Shown one piece after another: positions 28,125 through 38,173 of a stretch of DNA of 48,584 nucleotides. Each line of letters begins with the position of its first letter. Position 1 is the stretch's first letter. The translations under genes were made by a program, and so were the position numbers. Source of the stretch: Oceanobacillus senegalensis (GTDB taxonomy: Bacteria > Bacillota > Bacilli > Bacillales > Amphibacillaceae); NCBI RefSeq assembly GCF_900176885.1, contig NZ_LT839648.1, positions 1,772,948 to 1,821,531 of the forward strand, read 5' to 3'. A model generated the notes under the pieces. The model worked only from the letters and a program-made list of their open reading frames with translations. It had not been told where the DNA came from and made no database searches.

Positions 28125-28469
28125 TTATATACGTTCTTTAATACGTGCTGCTTTACCACGACGGTTACGTAGGTAGTATAGTTTCGCACGACGTACAATA
28201 CCACGACGGGTTACTTCAATCTTATCAATACGTGGTGAATGTACAGGGAATGTACGCTCAACACCTACACCGTAAGAAATTTTTCTTACTGTAAATGTTT
28301 CACTAATTCCACCATTTTGACGTTTGATTACAACACCTTCAAAAACCTGAATACGTTCGCGAGTTCCTTCAACAACCTTCACGTGAACTTTAACAGTGTC
28401 ACCTGCTCGGAAGTTTGGATGATCTGTACGTAATTGGTCTTTTGTAATGTCTGCAATGATTTGTTGCAT
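28125..28469 (-). CDS. rplS: 50S ribosomal protein L19
   Basis: L19 lies at the interface of the ribosomal subunits. The 114-residue protein is full length, with [16 protein letters not shown] near 21-36, [32 protein letters not shown] and the C-terminal [26 protein letters not shown] ribosome site precedes the ATG. It has its own promoter and a leader of about 90 nt with a hairpin, and ends at its own terminator. Confidence 0.98.
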   Translation of the reverse strand: MQQIIADITKDQLRTDHPNFRAGDTVKVHVKVVEGTRERIQVFEGVVIKRQNGGISETFTVRKISYGVGVERTFPVHSPRIDKIEVTRRGIVRRAKLYYLRNRRGKAARIKERI

Positions 28470-28510
28470 CTTACTTCACTCCTTCCAAACTAATGTTCAT
28501 CATTCATATA

Positions 28511-28549
28511 CGAACAGCGGAACATCGTTTTACGGCTTAAACGACATTA
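28511..28549 (-). ncRNA. Candidate L19 autoregulatory leader
   Basis: In the rplS leader the minus strand can fold as TCGTTT...AAACGA, followed by a short CGCTGTTCG segment. A ribosomal L19 leader element is known ahead of rplS in Bacilli. Position and size fit, but I could not align it to the family, so this is a tentative call. Confidence 0.45.
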
Positions 28550-28561
28550 AGCACAATTAAT

Positions 28562-28590
28562 AATATAACATACTGATTTATGTAGTTCAA
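28562..28590 (-). promoter_or_regulatory. SigA-type promoter for rplS
   Basis: A -35 TTGAAC (28585-28590), a 17-bp spacer and a -10 TATATT (28562-28567) on the minus strand, about 90 bp ahead of the rplS ATG and after trmD. Confidence 0.7.
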
Positions 28591-28655
28591 CTATAATTTC
28601 TTTAAACTATGTAAATAAAAACAGAAGATGTAGAAAACACCCTTTTCCCATGAAT

Positions 28656-29393
28656 TTAGGGTTCTTCCTGAATTATTTTTTTCAATAGATTTGTATCCTC
28701 TTTAGTTAATGTGAGCGAATCCAACAAATCCTTCCGACGTTCATAGGTTCTTTTTAATGATTGTTCCTTGCGCCACGCTTCAATTTTGGCATGATTCCCC
28801 GATAGTAAGACATCAGGTACTTTCATTCCTCGAAAGTCAGCCGGACGGGTATAGTGAGGATGTTCTAATAATCCTGTTGAAAAAGAGTCTTGCGGTGCAG
28901 AATCCTTATTACCCAAGACATTAGGAAGTAATCTAACAACACTATCAACTACCACCATCGCACCAAGCTCCCCACCAGTTAATACAAAATCACCTATTGA
29001 AATTTCATCAGTGACCAGATTTTCCCTAATTCTTTCATCATAACCTTCATAATGACCACAAATGAAGATAAGATGATCCTCTTTTGCCAATTCTTCTGCT
29101 TTTTTCTGATTATAGGTTTCTCCCTGAGGGCACATAAGAACAATCCGTGGCTTCCTTTTCTGATTGTTTACAATACTTTCAACGGCATCGAATACCGGTT
29201 GCGGCGATAACACCATTCCCGCTCCACCACCATACGGATAATCATCCACTTTATTATGTTTACTTTCTGTATAATCCCTGAAGTTTATAAGATTATAACT
29301 GAATTGTTCCTTTTCATGCGCCTTTTTTAATATCGATGACTGAAATACTCCAGAAAACATCTCAGGAAAAAGTGTTAGAATATCAATATGCAT
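28656..29393 (-). CDS. trmD: tRNA (guanine-37-N1) methyltransferase
   Basis: TrmD methylates G37 next to the anticodon and prevents +1 frameshifting. The 245-residue protein has the SPOUT trefoil-knot motifs: [13 protein letters not shown] at the start, [25 protein letters not shown] near 111-122 and [11 protein letters not shown]. The SAM-binding knot is intact. Its ATG overlaps the rimM stop as TAATG, indicating translational coupling. Confidence 0.98.
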   Translation of the reverse strand: MHIDILTLFPEMFSGVFQSSILKKAHEKEQFSYNLINFRDYTESKHNKVDDYPYGGGAGMVLSPQPVFDAVESIVNNQKRKPRIVLMCPQGETYNQKKAEELAKEDHLIFICGHYEGYDERIRENLVTDEISIGDFVLTGGELGAMVVVDSVVRLLPNVLGNKDSAPQDSFSTGLLEHPHYTRPADFRGMKVPDVLLSGNHAKIEAWRKEQSLKRTYERRKDLLDSLTLTKEDTNLLKKIIQEEP

Positions 29394-29908
29394 TAATCTA
29401 GCAACCCTTCCATTGGTTCAATAATAATTTTTTGTTCTTCAATATTAACCGACTTCACAACATCCTCAATATACGGGACTAATAAATCTTTTTCGTTGTG
29501 ACGTTTTACTACCCATACATCATTTGCACCGGGAGTCAGAATCTCCTTTACTATCCCTAGATTTTGATTTTCAGTCGTATAAACCTCACAACCAATAATC
29601 TCATGATAGTAATACTCATGTTCCTCTAACTCTGTCAACTGATCCTCCGTTATGGTTAAGTACAAACCCTTAAAATGTTCCACATCATTTATATTATTAT
29701 AACCTTCAAAATGAAGGAGATCATAGCCTTTATGTAAACGATAACCATCTATCTTTAGCTCTAGCTTCTCGTCATTATCTTTTTCTAGAAATAATATATT
29801 TCCTTTTTCAAAACGGTCATCAAAATCGCTGATGCGTAATACCTTCACTTCACCACGGATGCCATGTGTATTAATGATTTTACCTACTTTAAACATATTT
29901 GAATTCAT
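29393..29908 (-). CDS. rimM: 16S rRNA processing protein RimM
   Basis: RimM helps 30S subunit maturation and binds S19. The 171-residue protein starts with [19 protein letters not shown], the conserved N-terminal barrel motif, and has the PRC-barrel C-terminal domain with [27 protein letters not shown] and [14 protein letters not shown]. The gene overlaps trmD by one base and follows ylqD by 19 bp, in the rpsP-khpA-ylqD-rimM-trmD cluster. Confidence 0.97.
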   Translation of the reverse strand: MNSNMFKVGKIINTHGIRGEVKVLRISDFDDRFEKGNILFLEKDNDEKLELKIDGYRLHKGYDLLHFEGYNNINDVEHFKGLYLTITEDQLTELEEHEYYYHEIIGCEVYTTENQNLGIVKEILTPGANDVWVVKRHNEKDLLVPYIEDVVKSVNIEEQKIIIEPMEGLLD

Positions 29909-29927
29909 AACGTATCACCTTATTTTT

Positions 29928-30317
29928 CTATTGATCGATTCGAATAACTACACCATCTTTAATAATGATTGCTTGTTGCTCCATGATTTTATCCCAATGC
30001 GTTCCCTCTCTCACTTCAACAAGAGCTTCAACCTCTTTCTCCACGATTTCACTACCTAGTTCAAGCATTTCCAATTGCTCTATTTTAAAGTCAATAAGTT
30101 GCACTTTTTCCTTTCTTTTATTAATTTCCTTTTGGAACCGCCGTGAAACCTCCTGTTTGGATACACCAGTCTTATTTTGTAATTTTCGCTTTTCAAATAG
30201 GAGTTGTTGACACTCTTGTTCAAGACGCATTTTTTGCTCATGAAATTTATCTTTCAGCTTTCCCTTGCTTTTTTCTGTAACGATTTGCTTAATTAGGACC
30301 TTCTTCACTATTTTCAT
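29928..30317 (-). CDS. ylqD: YlqD family protein of unknown function
   Basis: The 129-residue protein is highly charged. It has a predicted coiled coil in the first two thirds (lysine/glutamate-rich, about 20-85) and a small C-terminal beta-like segment (VREGTHWDKIMEQQAIIIKDGVVIRI). Length, composition and position between khpA and rimM match the conserved Bacillus YlqD family, which has no assigned function. The frame is intact. A khpA hairpin lies upstream. Confidence 0.85.
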   Translation of the reverse strand: MKIVKKVLIKQIVTEKSKGKLKDKFHEQKMRLEQECQQLLFEKRKLQNKTGVSKQEVSRRFQKEINKRKEKVQLIDFKIEQLEMLELGSEIVEKEVEALVEVREGTHWDKIMEQQAIIIKDGVVIRIDQ

Positions 30318-30405
30318 AATTTCTCCTCGCTTTCAAAAAAGGGAAAATTAATTTAGCTAGAGTCTTTAACGTTTTTACGTAACCTAAAATATTAATAGCA
30401 TATAG

Positions 30406-30445
30406 AAAAGGGAAAGAAAAACCAATTGGTCCCTTTCCCTTTTCT
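30406..30445 (-). terminator. Hairpin after khpA
   Basis: A perfect 13-bp stem (30406-30418 with 30433-30445, AGAAAAGGGAAAG arm) overlaps the khpA stop codon. A T run is in the loop rather than after the stem, so it may attenuate rather than fully stop transcription toward ylqD-rimM-trmD. Confidence 0.6.
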
Positions 30446-30671
30446 ACATAATATCTAAGTAGATGCGCTTTTCCCCATCTTTTTTAGCTGCGTAAACAAC
30501 TGTACGAATCGCTTTTGCAATACGACCATTTTTACCAATCACCTTTCCAACATCATCATTATGAACAGTAAGGTGATAGACAATTTTCGTATCTTCTTCT
30601 GTTTTCGAAATAGCAATGTCTTCAGGGTGATCGACTAATGGTGTCACAATTGATTCAATTAGGGCTTTCAT
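30444..30671 (-). CDS. khpA: KH-domain RNA-binding protein KhpA (YlqC)
   Basis: The 75-residue protein is a single type II KH domain with the RNA-binding GxxG loop in GKVIGKNGRIAKAIR. KhpA family proteins bind RNA broadly and, in streptococci, work with KhpB/Jag in cell division control. It starts 20 bp after rpsP, so it is in the rpsP transcript, as in relatives. Confidence 0.95.
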   Translation of the reverse strand: MKALIESIVTPLVDHPEDIAISKTEEDTKIVYHLTVHNDDVGKVIGKNGRIAKAIRTVVYAAKKDGEKRIYLDIM

Positions 30672-30691
30672 GATATCACACTACTTTACCA

Positions 30692-30958
30692 TTAATTTTT
30701 TTGTTCGTGGAATTTTTTCATGATGCCTTCTTTTGAGAATAGGTTACGTACAGTATCACTTGGTTTAGCACCTTTTTTCATCCAATCAAGTGCCTTTTCC
30801 TCATCTATTTTAACTTCAACAGGACTAACAACAGGATTGTACGTACCAATTTGCTCGATATTACGTCCATCACGAGGAGAACGTGAATCAGCTACAACAA
30901 TACGGTAGAATGGATTTCTTTTAGAACCCATACGTTTCATACGAATTTTAACTGCCAT
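30692..30958 (-). CDS. rpsP: 30S ribosomal protein S16
   Basis: S16 is an early-assembling small-subunit protein. The 88-residue protein has [32 protein letters not shown] at the start and [39 protein letters not shown] site precedes the ATG. It is the first gene after a repeat-filled 664-bp gap that separates it from ffh, and has its own promoter. Confidence 0.98.
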   Translation of the reverse strand: MAVKIRMKRMGSKRNPFYRIVVADSRSPRDGRNIEQIGTYNPVVSPVEVKIDEEKALDWMKKGAKPSDTVRNLFSKEGIMKKFHEQKN

Positions 30959-30997
30959 TTTTTCTTACACCTCCATAAATGTTTATCACAAGATATG

Positions 30998-31026
30998 ATT
31001 CTAACAGAAAGTTTTTAGTCTGTAAA
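30998..31026 (-). promoter_or_regulatory. SigA-type promoter for the rpsP operon
   Basis: A -35 TTTACA (31021-31026), a 17-bp spacer and an extended -10 TGTTAGAAT (core 30998-31003) on the minus strand, about 40 bp ahead of rpsP. It makes the rpsP group independent of ffh and of the repeat in between. Confidence 0.75.
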
Positions 31027-31186
31027 GTGTTTTTACATTACATTGTAAAAAAAAGCATTCAATACGTCACTAAACAGGTACTTCCGCTTGTCTTATTACC
31101 TAATACTTTACGTAAAATTTGTTGCTTTTGTCGCATTTGAAGGAAAATGCGCAATAATTTATTAAGATAGTTGATGGTGCGTTTAC

Positions 31187-31560
31187 ACCGCTGCAGAAAT
31201 ACACTACGCTTTCCGCGGGAGCTGATGAGCCTCCTCCGAGCTAACGCTCTCCGGAGTCTCACCTAGGCTTTTCATCCCGCAGGAGTCTTCGTGTATTTCC
31301 TCCGCTGGTTTGGTGTGAAACAAACTTATATCGTATTGTCCCATACTTTCTAAATGGTTGATTGGAGCGGATGGCAGTCGATTCCTTGAAAATAAAAACC
31401 GATTTACTACGTACGATGTTTCGCTGACGAAGCCTTCCTTGTCCTGCGAGAAAAGCACGTGTCTAAACCTGAGCAGGAAGTGGTTTTCTGCTACGGAGGC
31501 TGAGGCCGTGCCCCAAGGTCCGCGACTGGCCGTAGTGGAAATCAACCTGCACCAATATGG
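31187..31560. repeat. Composite intergenic repeat between ffh and rpsP
   Basis: The first module (31187-31310) is bounded by arms that pair (GAAATACAC near 31195, GTGTATTTC near 31290) and contains a GC-rich inner hairpin (CTCCGAGC with GCTCTCCGGAG). It matches 45355-45475 with scattered differences. The second module (from about 31363) shares the ATTCCTTGAAAATA and GACGAAGCCTTCCTTGTCC segments with the element at 45536-45640 and at 1-110. Open frames inside it are not gene-like. It looks like a mobile or formerly mobile non-coding element of Bacillaceae. Confidence 0.8.
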
Positions 31561-31622
31561 AATAGAGCTAATACACATCATATCTATTTTGCGTCAAAAC
31601 AACAATCTTTAGAATATAGCCA

Positions 31623-32966
31623 TTACATGAATGGGAAGTTCATTCCTTTACCTTTTTTGCCTTTTTGCATGTTGGTCATTTGTTTCATCATTTTCTTCAT
31701 GTCATTAAATTGCTTCAATAATCGATTGACTTGTGAGACAGAGGTTCCAGAACCTTTTGCAATCCGTTTTTTACGGCTTGCATTAATTATTCCAGGCTCC
31801 TTCCTCTCTTTCTTTGTCATCGATTGAATGATTGCCTCGACATGGACAAGCTGTTTTTCATCGATTTGGGCATTTTTTAATCCCTTCATCTTATTTGCAC
31901 CTGGGATCATGTTAATTAACTCATCTAATGGTCCCATATTTTTCACTTGACCCATTTGCTCTAAGAAATCATCGAAAGTAAAGGACATGGTGCGCATTTT
32001 TTCTTCCAGGTCTTTCGCTTGTTTCTCATCAACATTAGCTTGTGCTTTTTCAATTAACGAAAGGACATCACCCATACCTAAAATACGCGATGCCATTCTT
32101 TCGGGATGGAAGGCTTCTAATTGATCTAGCTTTTCACCCATCCCTGCAAATTTTATCGGCTTATCTGTTACTGCTTTAATAGATAATGCTGCACCACCAC
32201 GGGTATCCCCATCGAGTTTCGTTAAAACAACGCCTGAAATGTCTAGTTGCTCATTAAAACTTTCTGCAACATTCACTGCATCCTGACCAGTCATCGCATC
32301 AACAACTAAGAATATTTCATCAGGATTTACATTTGTTTTAATTTGCTGAAGCTCATCCATTAAATCTGTATCCACATGCAAACGGCCAGCAGTATCAATA
32401 ATGACGTAATCAAGATGTTCTTCCTTTGCCTTTTCGATAGCTTCCGTTGCAATATCAACAGGGTTTGCTTCTGTGCCTTTTGAAAATACTGGCATACTTA
32501 GTTGTTGTCCTAAAGTTTCCAATTGGTTAATTGCAGCTGGTCTATAAACATCACAAGCAACGAGAAGTGGGGAACGGTTATGTTTCTTACGTAATAAGTT
32601 TGCAAGTTTTCCTGTTGTAGTTGTTTTCCCGGCACCTTGCAAACCAACCATCATTATAACAGTAGGTGGGCGATTAGCAACTGCAATTTTGCTTTGCTCA
32701 CCACCCATTAGTGCTGTTAATTCTTCTTTTACAACTTTAATAACCTGTTGCCCTGGTGTTAAGCTCTCCATAACTTCTTGTCCAACAGCACGTTCCTTAA
32801 TTCGTTTAATTAAATCTTTTACAACTTTAAAGTTAACGTCTGCTTCAAGTAATGCCAATCGGACTTCTCGGGTCATTTCTTTTACATCTTGTTCCGAGAC
32901 CTTTCCTTTGCCTGTAATTTTTTTAATTGTACTTTGCAGGCGGTCGGCCAATCCTTCAAATGCCAT
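31623..32966 (-). CDS. ffh: Signal recognition particle GTPase Ffh
   Basis: Ffh, with 4.5S/6S scRNA, recognises signal sequences and delivers ribosomes to FtsY. The 447-residue protein has the N domain (1-90), the G domain with GLQGAGKTTTTGKLA near 107-121, DVYRPAAINQL, DTAGR near 190 and TKLDGDTRGG near 246-255, and the methionine-rich M domain that includes GSGTSVSQVNRLLKQF. AGGAGG precedes the ATG. It follows ylxM by 13 bp, as in relatives. Confidence 0.98.
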   Translation of the reverse strand: MAFEGLADRLQSTIKKITGKGKVSEQDVKEMTREVRLALLEADVNFKVVKDLIKRIKERAVGQEVMESLTPGQQVIKVVKEELTALMGGEQSKIAVANRPPTVIMMVGLQGAGKTTTTGKLANLLRKKHNRSPLLVACDVYRPAAINQLETLGQQLSMPVFSKGTEANPVDIATEAIEKAKEEHLDYVIIDTAGRLHVDTDLMDELQQIKTNVNPDEIFLVVDAMTGQDAVNVAESFNEQLDISGVVLTKLDGDTRGGAALSIKAVTDKPIKFAGMGEKLDQLEAFHPERMASRILGMGDVLSLIEKAQANVDEKQAKDLEEKMRTMSFTFDDFLEQMGQVKNMGPLDELINMIPGANKMKGLKNAQIDEKQLVHVEAIIQSMTKKERKEPGIINASRKKRIAKGSGTSVSQVNRLLKQFNDMKKMMKQMTNMQKGKKGKGMNFPFM

Positions 32967-32979
32967 AGAGGGTGTCCTC

Positions 32980-33297
32980 CTAATCTATTTCTTTTAATTG
33001 TTGAATGAACGTTATCATACGTTGATCTGTGGTTTCTTTCTCCATTTTTTCAAGGATAGAAATTCTCTTTAAAAACCTTTCATATAAACGTAATTTTTGT
33101 TCATAGGATTCAAGCATTGTTTCCGTGCGTTTTATATTATCATAGACAGCTTGGCGTGAAACCTGATGTAAATCAGAGATTTCCCCAAGTGAATAGTCCT
33201 CTAAATAATATAATTCCATATAACTCCGCTGTTTAGTTGTTAATAAAGCTTGATAAAAATCATATAAATAGTTTATTCGGGTTGTTTTTTCTATCAA
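32980..33297 (-). CDS. ylxM: YlxM family SRP-associated HTH protein
   Basis: The 105-residue protein starts at a TTG with GGGGTGG upstream and has a sigma-70 region-4-like helix-turn-helix ([28 protein letters not shown] near 35-62). YlxM is encoded beside ffh across Firmicutes, and the streptococcal protein modulates SRP GTPase activity. Length and position match. The spacing to ffh (13 bp) suggests cotranscription. Confidence 0.92.
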   Translation of the reverse strand: MIEKTTRINYLYDFYQALLTTKQRSYMELYYLEDYSLGEISDLHQVSRQAVYDNIKRTETMLESYEQKLRLYERFLKRISILEKMEKETTDQRMITFIQQLKEID

Positions 33298-33397
33298 AAC
33301 TCCACCCCTTTGTTAAGTAAAAATCCTTTACATTAATCATACCTAAAAATGCATATCTGTCAAGAAAATCATGAGGAAAGAGAAGCAGATAGATTGC

Positions 33398-34417
33398 TTA
33401 TTCATCTATCTGTTCTATCACATTTTCCTCTTCTAGCATATCAGCAAATAAACCATATACAAATGCATGTGCATCAAATTTTTGTAAGTCTTCAATTCCC
33501 TCACCTAAACCGACATATTTAACAGGTATGTTCAGTTCATTACGTATAGCTAGAACAATTCCACCCTTTGCTGTACCATCCAGTTTGGTTAATATAATTC
33601 CAGACACATCGGTTGACTCTGAGAACGTTTTAGCTTGACTTAAAGCATTTTGTCCTGTTGTCGCATCTAGCACAAGCAACACTTCATGAGGAGCACCAGG
33701 AATTTCTCGCTCAATTACACGTTTTACCTTTCCTAGCTCATTCATCAGATTTACCTTATTTTGTAACCTACCAGCTGTGTCACAAATGAGGACATCTGCT
33801 TGACGAGACTTTGCCGCTTTAATACCATCAAAAATAACTGCGGCAGGATCACTACCAGCATTTTGCTTAATAACGTCCACCCCTGCACGCTCACCCCAAA
33901 CCTCTAGCTGTTCAATAGCTCCAGCTCGGAAAGTATCACCAGCAGCTAGTACAACATTTTTTCCTTCTTGCTTTAGTTGAGAAGCTAATTTTCCAATGGA
34001 GGTTGTTTTACCAACTCCATTTACACCAACTACTAAAATAACGGATAAACCATCCTCATTTCTTATATTAATGCTTTCAATTTCCTCGTCATCATCCCCA
34101 TAATAAATCTCGACTAATTTTTCAGAGATAACACTTTTAACTTCCTTTGTATCTTTAATATTTTGACGCTTTACCTCCATTTTCAGTTCATCTATTAAGT
34201 CCATGACTGTCATGACGCCAACATCAGCAGAAATAAGCACCTCTTCTAGTTCTTCAAAGAAATCCTCATCCACTTTTCGATACCTTGCAATGAGGTCATT
34301 AATCTTCCCAGAAAATGTATTTCTGCTCTTTTTCATACCTTCTTTATATTTTTCTGTAACTTCTTCTGCCTCTTTATTTTTAGTAAATTTATTTTTTAAT
34401 TTATCCATAAAACCCAT
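33398..34417 (-). CDS. ftsY: SRP receptor FtsY
   Basis: FtsY is the membrane-associated SRP receptor GTPase. The 339-residue protein has a short, highly charged N-terminal region (about 1-40, the reduced A domain of Bacillus), an N domain, and a G domain with [17 protein letters not shown] near 130-146, [24 protein letters not shown] and [10 protein letters not shown], ending with [20 protein letters not shown] precedes the ATG. It starts 15 bp after smc. Confidence 0.98.
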   Translation of the reverse strand: MGFMDKLKNKFTKNKEAEEVTEKYKEGMKKSRNTFSGKINDLIARYRKVDEDFFEELEEVLISADVGVMTVMDLIDELKMEVKRQNIKDTKEVKSVISEKLVEIYYGDDDEEIESINIRNEDGLSVILVVGVNGVGKTTSIGKLASQLKQEGKNVVLAAGDTFRAGAIEQLEVWGERAGVDVIKQNAGSDPAAVIFDGIKAAKSRQADVLICDTAGRLQNKVNLMNELGKVKRVIEREIPGAPHEVLLVLDATTGQNALSQAKTFSESTDVSGIILTKLDGTAKGGIVLAIRNELNIPVKYVGLGEGIEDLQKFDAHAFVYGLFADMLEEENVIEQIDE

Positions 34418-34432
34418 GGCAACAAAACCTCC

Positions 34433-37400
34433 TTATGAACTTATTAATTCTTTGGTATCTTCAAGTTTGACAGACACCATGCGTGATACTCCGGATTCCT
34501 GCATGGTAACACCATATAATACATCAGCCTCTTCCATTGTACCCTTTCGGTGTGTAATCACAATGAATTGTGTTTTCTCACTATAAAGTTTAATGTACTT
34601 CGCAAAACGAGTTACATTTGCTTCATCTAACGCAGCTTCCACTTCATCTAAAATACAGAATGGAACAGGTCGAACTCTGAGAATAGCAAATAATAGAGCG
34701 ATTGCAGTTAATGCACGTTCTCCACCAGATAACAGTCCCAGGTTTTGTAATTTTTTTCCTGGTGGTTGAGCAATAATTTCTACTCCTGTTTCTAATAAAT
34801 GTTTAGGGTCTGTTAATTTTAATTCCGCGTGTCCACCACCAAATAATTGTGTAAATACACCCTTAAACTCATCTTTAATTTTACTAAAAGTGGAATCAAA
34901 ACGACTAATCATTTCTTCATCCATTTCAGATATGACAGTGAATAACGTTTTCTTCGCTTCAACTAAATCATCCCGTTGTTCCGATAAAAATGCATAGCGT
35001 TCTGAAACACGTTCATATTCATCGATAGCACCTAAATTGACATTTCCTAACCTTTCTATTCTATTCTTTAATTCTTGCACTTCTAGTTTGGATTTCTGAA
35101 TATCCACTGCTTTTTCATAGGTTTGTGATGCCTTCTCATACGTTATGGTATATTCTTTTTGCAGATGTTGAAGGCGATTTTCTAAATCCACATCAAGACG
35201 ATTTGCCTGTACTTCATTTTCTTGTATCTTTTGAACAAAGATTTGATGTTTTTTATTTTCTTCCTTCAATTCTCTATCCCTATCTTGAACTAGCTGTGTG
35301 AGCTGCGCACGTTCTGAACGTAGTCGCTGTACCTGTTCTGTTATCTTTTCCCTTTTCTGTTTATTAGAATGTAAATTTTCAACAATCTCCTCTTCTGTTT
35401 CCTCTACATGATCCAGTTCTAAGAGATTTTGCAATTCCTTTTCATAGGAGTCATATTGAGCTTGTACATCAGATAACCTTGATTCAACAGACTGCACTTT
35501 TTCTTTTTGGCTTTTCACACGTTCTTCCTGCTCCGCTAAGGAAACTTGATAACGATGCAACTCATTTTGCAATGCTTCTTGATTTTCTTTAAGTTCTGCT
35601 TCCTGATTTGTAAGTTCATCAATCTCTTTCTGAGTACTATTAATCCGTTCTTTAATCTTGTTCAAATCTTTGGTTAATTGTTCATCTTGTAATTTTAATT
35701 TTTTGTTATCTTCTAAATACTGCTTTTGATCCTGATCAAAGATATATAGGTTATCATTTAAAGACTCTAATTTCAGTTCTATTTCTTTATATTCCGACTG
35801 AATCTTCTGAAGGACTTGCTGTTCCTCCATACCTCTTTCCTCTTGTTCTTTTAACTGTTCTTCTGTTTGAACAATTTGTGCTTTTTGCTTTTGAACCTTT
35901 TTTTCGAATAAAATAATTTTTTCCTGAAAGTCATGAACCTTTTCCGTTATATTCTGTAAATCTTTCTCTCGAGTAAATAAAGATTGATTTGTTTTCTTTT
36001 GTGCACCACCTGACATGGATCCCCCGGGATTTACCACATCTCCATCTAGAGTTACTACTCGAAATCTACGATGTACCATTCCTGCAATTTCGTTAGCATC
36101 TTTTAATGTTCTAGCTATAATTACATGACCCATAAGGTGGTTAATCGCTCGTTGATAAACCGGTTTTGTGTTAATTAATTTAGCGGCAATTCCAACAAAA
36201 CCTGGATGATTTTCTATTTTTGCTATCGCATCTTTGGATACAAAGCGTTCTTGTATCGATTCAAGCGGTAAAAAGGTTGCCCGACCGCTGTTAGTCTTTT
36301 TCAACCACTGAATCGCATTTCTTGCTGATAAATCATTTTGTACAACAATATGTTGAGCTTGTCCACCTAGTACCGTCTCAATTGCGGTAATAAATTCCTT
36401 TGGTACATCAATTAATTCAATAACAGCACCGTGAATATTATCTAGGGAATGCTGCTCACGAGCTTTTAAAACAGCTTTAACTCCTTGGTAGAAACCTTGA
36501 AAATCCTCTTTCATCTCCTCAAGCATTTCTTTCTTCGACTTTAATTTTTCAATGTATTGGTAGCCCTGATATAACTTAGTTTGGGATTCCTGAAAAGAAT
36601 GACGGTCACTTTCAAGCATTTTTTTTAAACCTTTTAGAGATTTCACACTATCGGCGTAGCGAGACTCTTGCTCTTTATGCTTGTATTCCATTCGTTCCTT
36701 CTTAGCCGCTAATTCTTCTCTTAAATTCAATAAATCTTGAAATTTTGTGGCTTGTCTATCTTTTTTCCCAGAAATTTGTTGCATTTGTTGATTAATTGAT
36801 TGCTTTTCATTTCTTAGAGCTGCTTGTTTGTTCAGATGTTCAATATAATCCGATTTCAGTTCCTCAATTTGCCCAGAAATAGATGCTTCACTCCAAGAAA
36901 GTTTTTCCTGTAATTTTTCTACATACAGTTTCGTTTCTTTTTTACGTTGCATTAAACTAGCTAGTAATTTTTGTTCTTGAATAAATTCATCATGTAACCT
37001 TCCGATGGTAACTGCTGTTTCATTCTTCTGCTTCTCTAGCTTTTGTTTCGTCTCATCAAAATGCTTAGACCGTTCATTTAAAAGTTGTTTCTTTCCTTCA
37101 TATTTTTCAATTTTCTCTGTTGTCTTTAATAGTTCTTCCTGAAGAGATTCTAACTTTACATCCATATTACCCATATACAAACGTTGCTTTTCAATATCAG
37201 CCTCTTTTTGTTGGATAGAAGTTTTTAACTGAATTTCCTTCGTTTTTTGCTCCTTGATTTGGTCAAGCAATTTTTGCCATTCTGCATGCAGTTTTTCAAT
37301 TTCTGCTATGAGAAAGGATATTTCTTTTTGCTTAAGTTCCTCTTTTACGTTTACATACGTTTTGGCAGTTTCTGCCTGTTCTTTAAGTGGCGTTATTTGT

Positions 37401-37999
37401 TGCTCTATTTCAAATATAATATCTTCTACACGATTTAAATTCTCCTGTGTTTCTGCAAGTTTATATTCTGCTTTCTTTTTCCTTTGTTTATATTTTAATA
37501 CCCCAGCAGCCTCTTCAAAGATTGCACGTCGTTCTTCTGCCTTGGAACTTAAAATTTCTTCTACCTTCCCTTGACTAATAATAGAAAAAGCTTCGCGTCC
37601 TAACCCAGAATCCATAAACAAATCTATGATATCTTTTAACCGACAGGATTGCTTATTTATATAAAATTCACTATCTCCAGATCGATAAACACGTCTAGTT
37701 ACACTTACTTCTTCGTAATCAATTGGCAATGAATGATCTTCATTACTTAGTACGAGCGTTACTTCTGCAACGTTTAACGGTTTTCTTGTATCACTGCCCT
37801 GGAAGATAATATCCTCCATTTTTGTGCCACGCAATGATTTTGCTGATTGTTCCCCTAGCACCCAGCGAATGGCATCTGTAATATTACTTTTACCACTTCC
37901 ATTAGGGCCGACAACCGCGGTAACACCGGGAACAAAGTCGACATTAATTCGTTCAGCAAATGATTTAAAGCCTACACTTTCTAACCGTTTTAAATACAT
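34433..37999 (-). CDS. smc: Chromosome condensation ATPase SMC
   Basis: SMC forms the condensin ring with ScpA/ScpB for chromosome segregation. The start ATG at 37999 (MYLKRLESVGFKSFAE) is chosen for its AGGAG site and family match, although the frame is open ten codons upstream. The 1188-residue protein has Walker A (VVGPNGSGKSNIT near 30-40), two long coiled coils (about 165-500 and 670-1000), a hinge between them (GAVIELIDVPKEFITAIE onward), the signature LLSGGERALTAIALL and Walker B PFCILDEVEAALD. In relatives rnc lies directly upstream; here a plus-strand gene intervenes, so smc needs its own promoter in 38000-38170. Confidence 0.98.
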   Translation of the reverse strand: MYLKRLESVGFKSFAERINVDFVPGVTAVVGPNGSGKSNITDAIRWVLGEQSAKSLRGTKMEDIIFQGSDTRKPLNVAEVTLVLSNEDHSLPIDYEEVSVTRRVYRSGDSEFYINKQSCRLKDIIDLFMDSGLGREAFSIISQGKVEEILSSKAEERRAIFEEAAGVLKYKQRKKKAEYKLAETQENLNRVEDIIFEIEQQITPLKEQAETAKTYVNVKEELKQKEISFLIAEIEKLHAEWQKLLDQIKEQKTKEIQLKTSIQQKEADIEKQRLYMGNMDVKLESLQEELLKTTEKIEKYEGKKQLLNERSKHFDETKQKLEKQKNETAVTIGRLHDEFIQEQKLLASLMQRKKETKLYVEKLQEKLSWSEASISGQIEELKSDYIEHLNKQAALRNEKQSINQQMQQISGKKDRQATKFQDLLNLREELAAKKERMEYKHKEQESRYADSVKSLKGLKKMLESDRHSFQESQTKLYQGYQYIEKLKSKKEMLEEMKEDFQGFYQGVKAVLKAREQHSLDNIHGAVIELIDVPKEFITAIETVLGGQAQHIVVQNDLSARNAIQWLKKTNSGRATFLPLESIQERFVSKDAIAKIENHPGFVGIAAKLINTKPVYQRAINHLMGHVIIARTLKDANEIAGMVHRRFRVVTLDGDVVNPGGSMSGGAQKKTNQSLFTREKDLQNITEKVHDFQEKIILFEKKVQKQKAQIVQTEEQLKEQEERGMEEQQVLQKIQSEYKEIELKLESLNDNLYIFDQDQKQYLEDNKKLKLQDEQLTKDLNKIKERINSTQKEIDELTNQEAELKENQEALQNELHRYQVSLAEQEERVKSQKEKVQSVESRLSDVQAQYDSYEKELQNLLELDHVEETEEEIVENLHSNKQKREKITEQVQRLRSERAQLTQLVQDRDRELKEENKKHQIFVQKIQENEVQANRLDVDLENRLQHLQKEYTITYEKASQTYEKAVDIQKSKLEVQELKNRIERLGNVNLGAIDEYERVSERYAFLSEQRDDLVEAKKTLFTVISEMDEEMISRFDSTFSKIKDEFKGVFTQLFGGGHAELKLTDPKHLLETGVEIIAQPPGKKLQNLGLLSGGERALTAIALLFAILRVRPVPFCILDEVEAALDEANVTRFAKYIKLYSEKTQFIVITHRKGTMEEADVLYGVTMQESGVSRMVSVKLEDTKELISS

Positions 38000-38173
38000 A
38001 TACACTTCTCCTAATATAGAAAACAACAAACTTTTTGTTCATTCTATAAAAAATCATTTGGCTTTTTACCGCATTTATTTTATCATAAAGTTAGGCACAA
38101 AAGAAGTAAGAGACAAATACATACAAGAACCATAGTTGTTTATTAATGGAGTTCATATGGAGGAGGGGAAAAA

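Noticed and set aside
27935..28141. Plus-strand frame between the signal peptidase gene and rplS
   Set aside because: It crosses the rplS terminator and has no ribosome site or family resemblance.
31059..31612. Open frames on both strands in the ffh-rpsP gap
   Set aside because: They lie in or beside the structured repeat, have low-complexity or atypical composition, lack ribosome sites and resemble no protein family.
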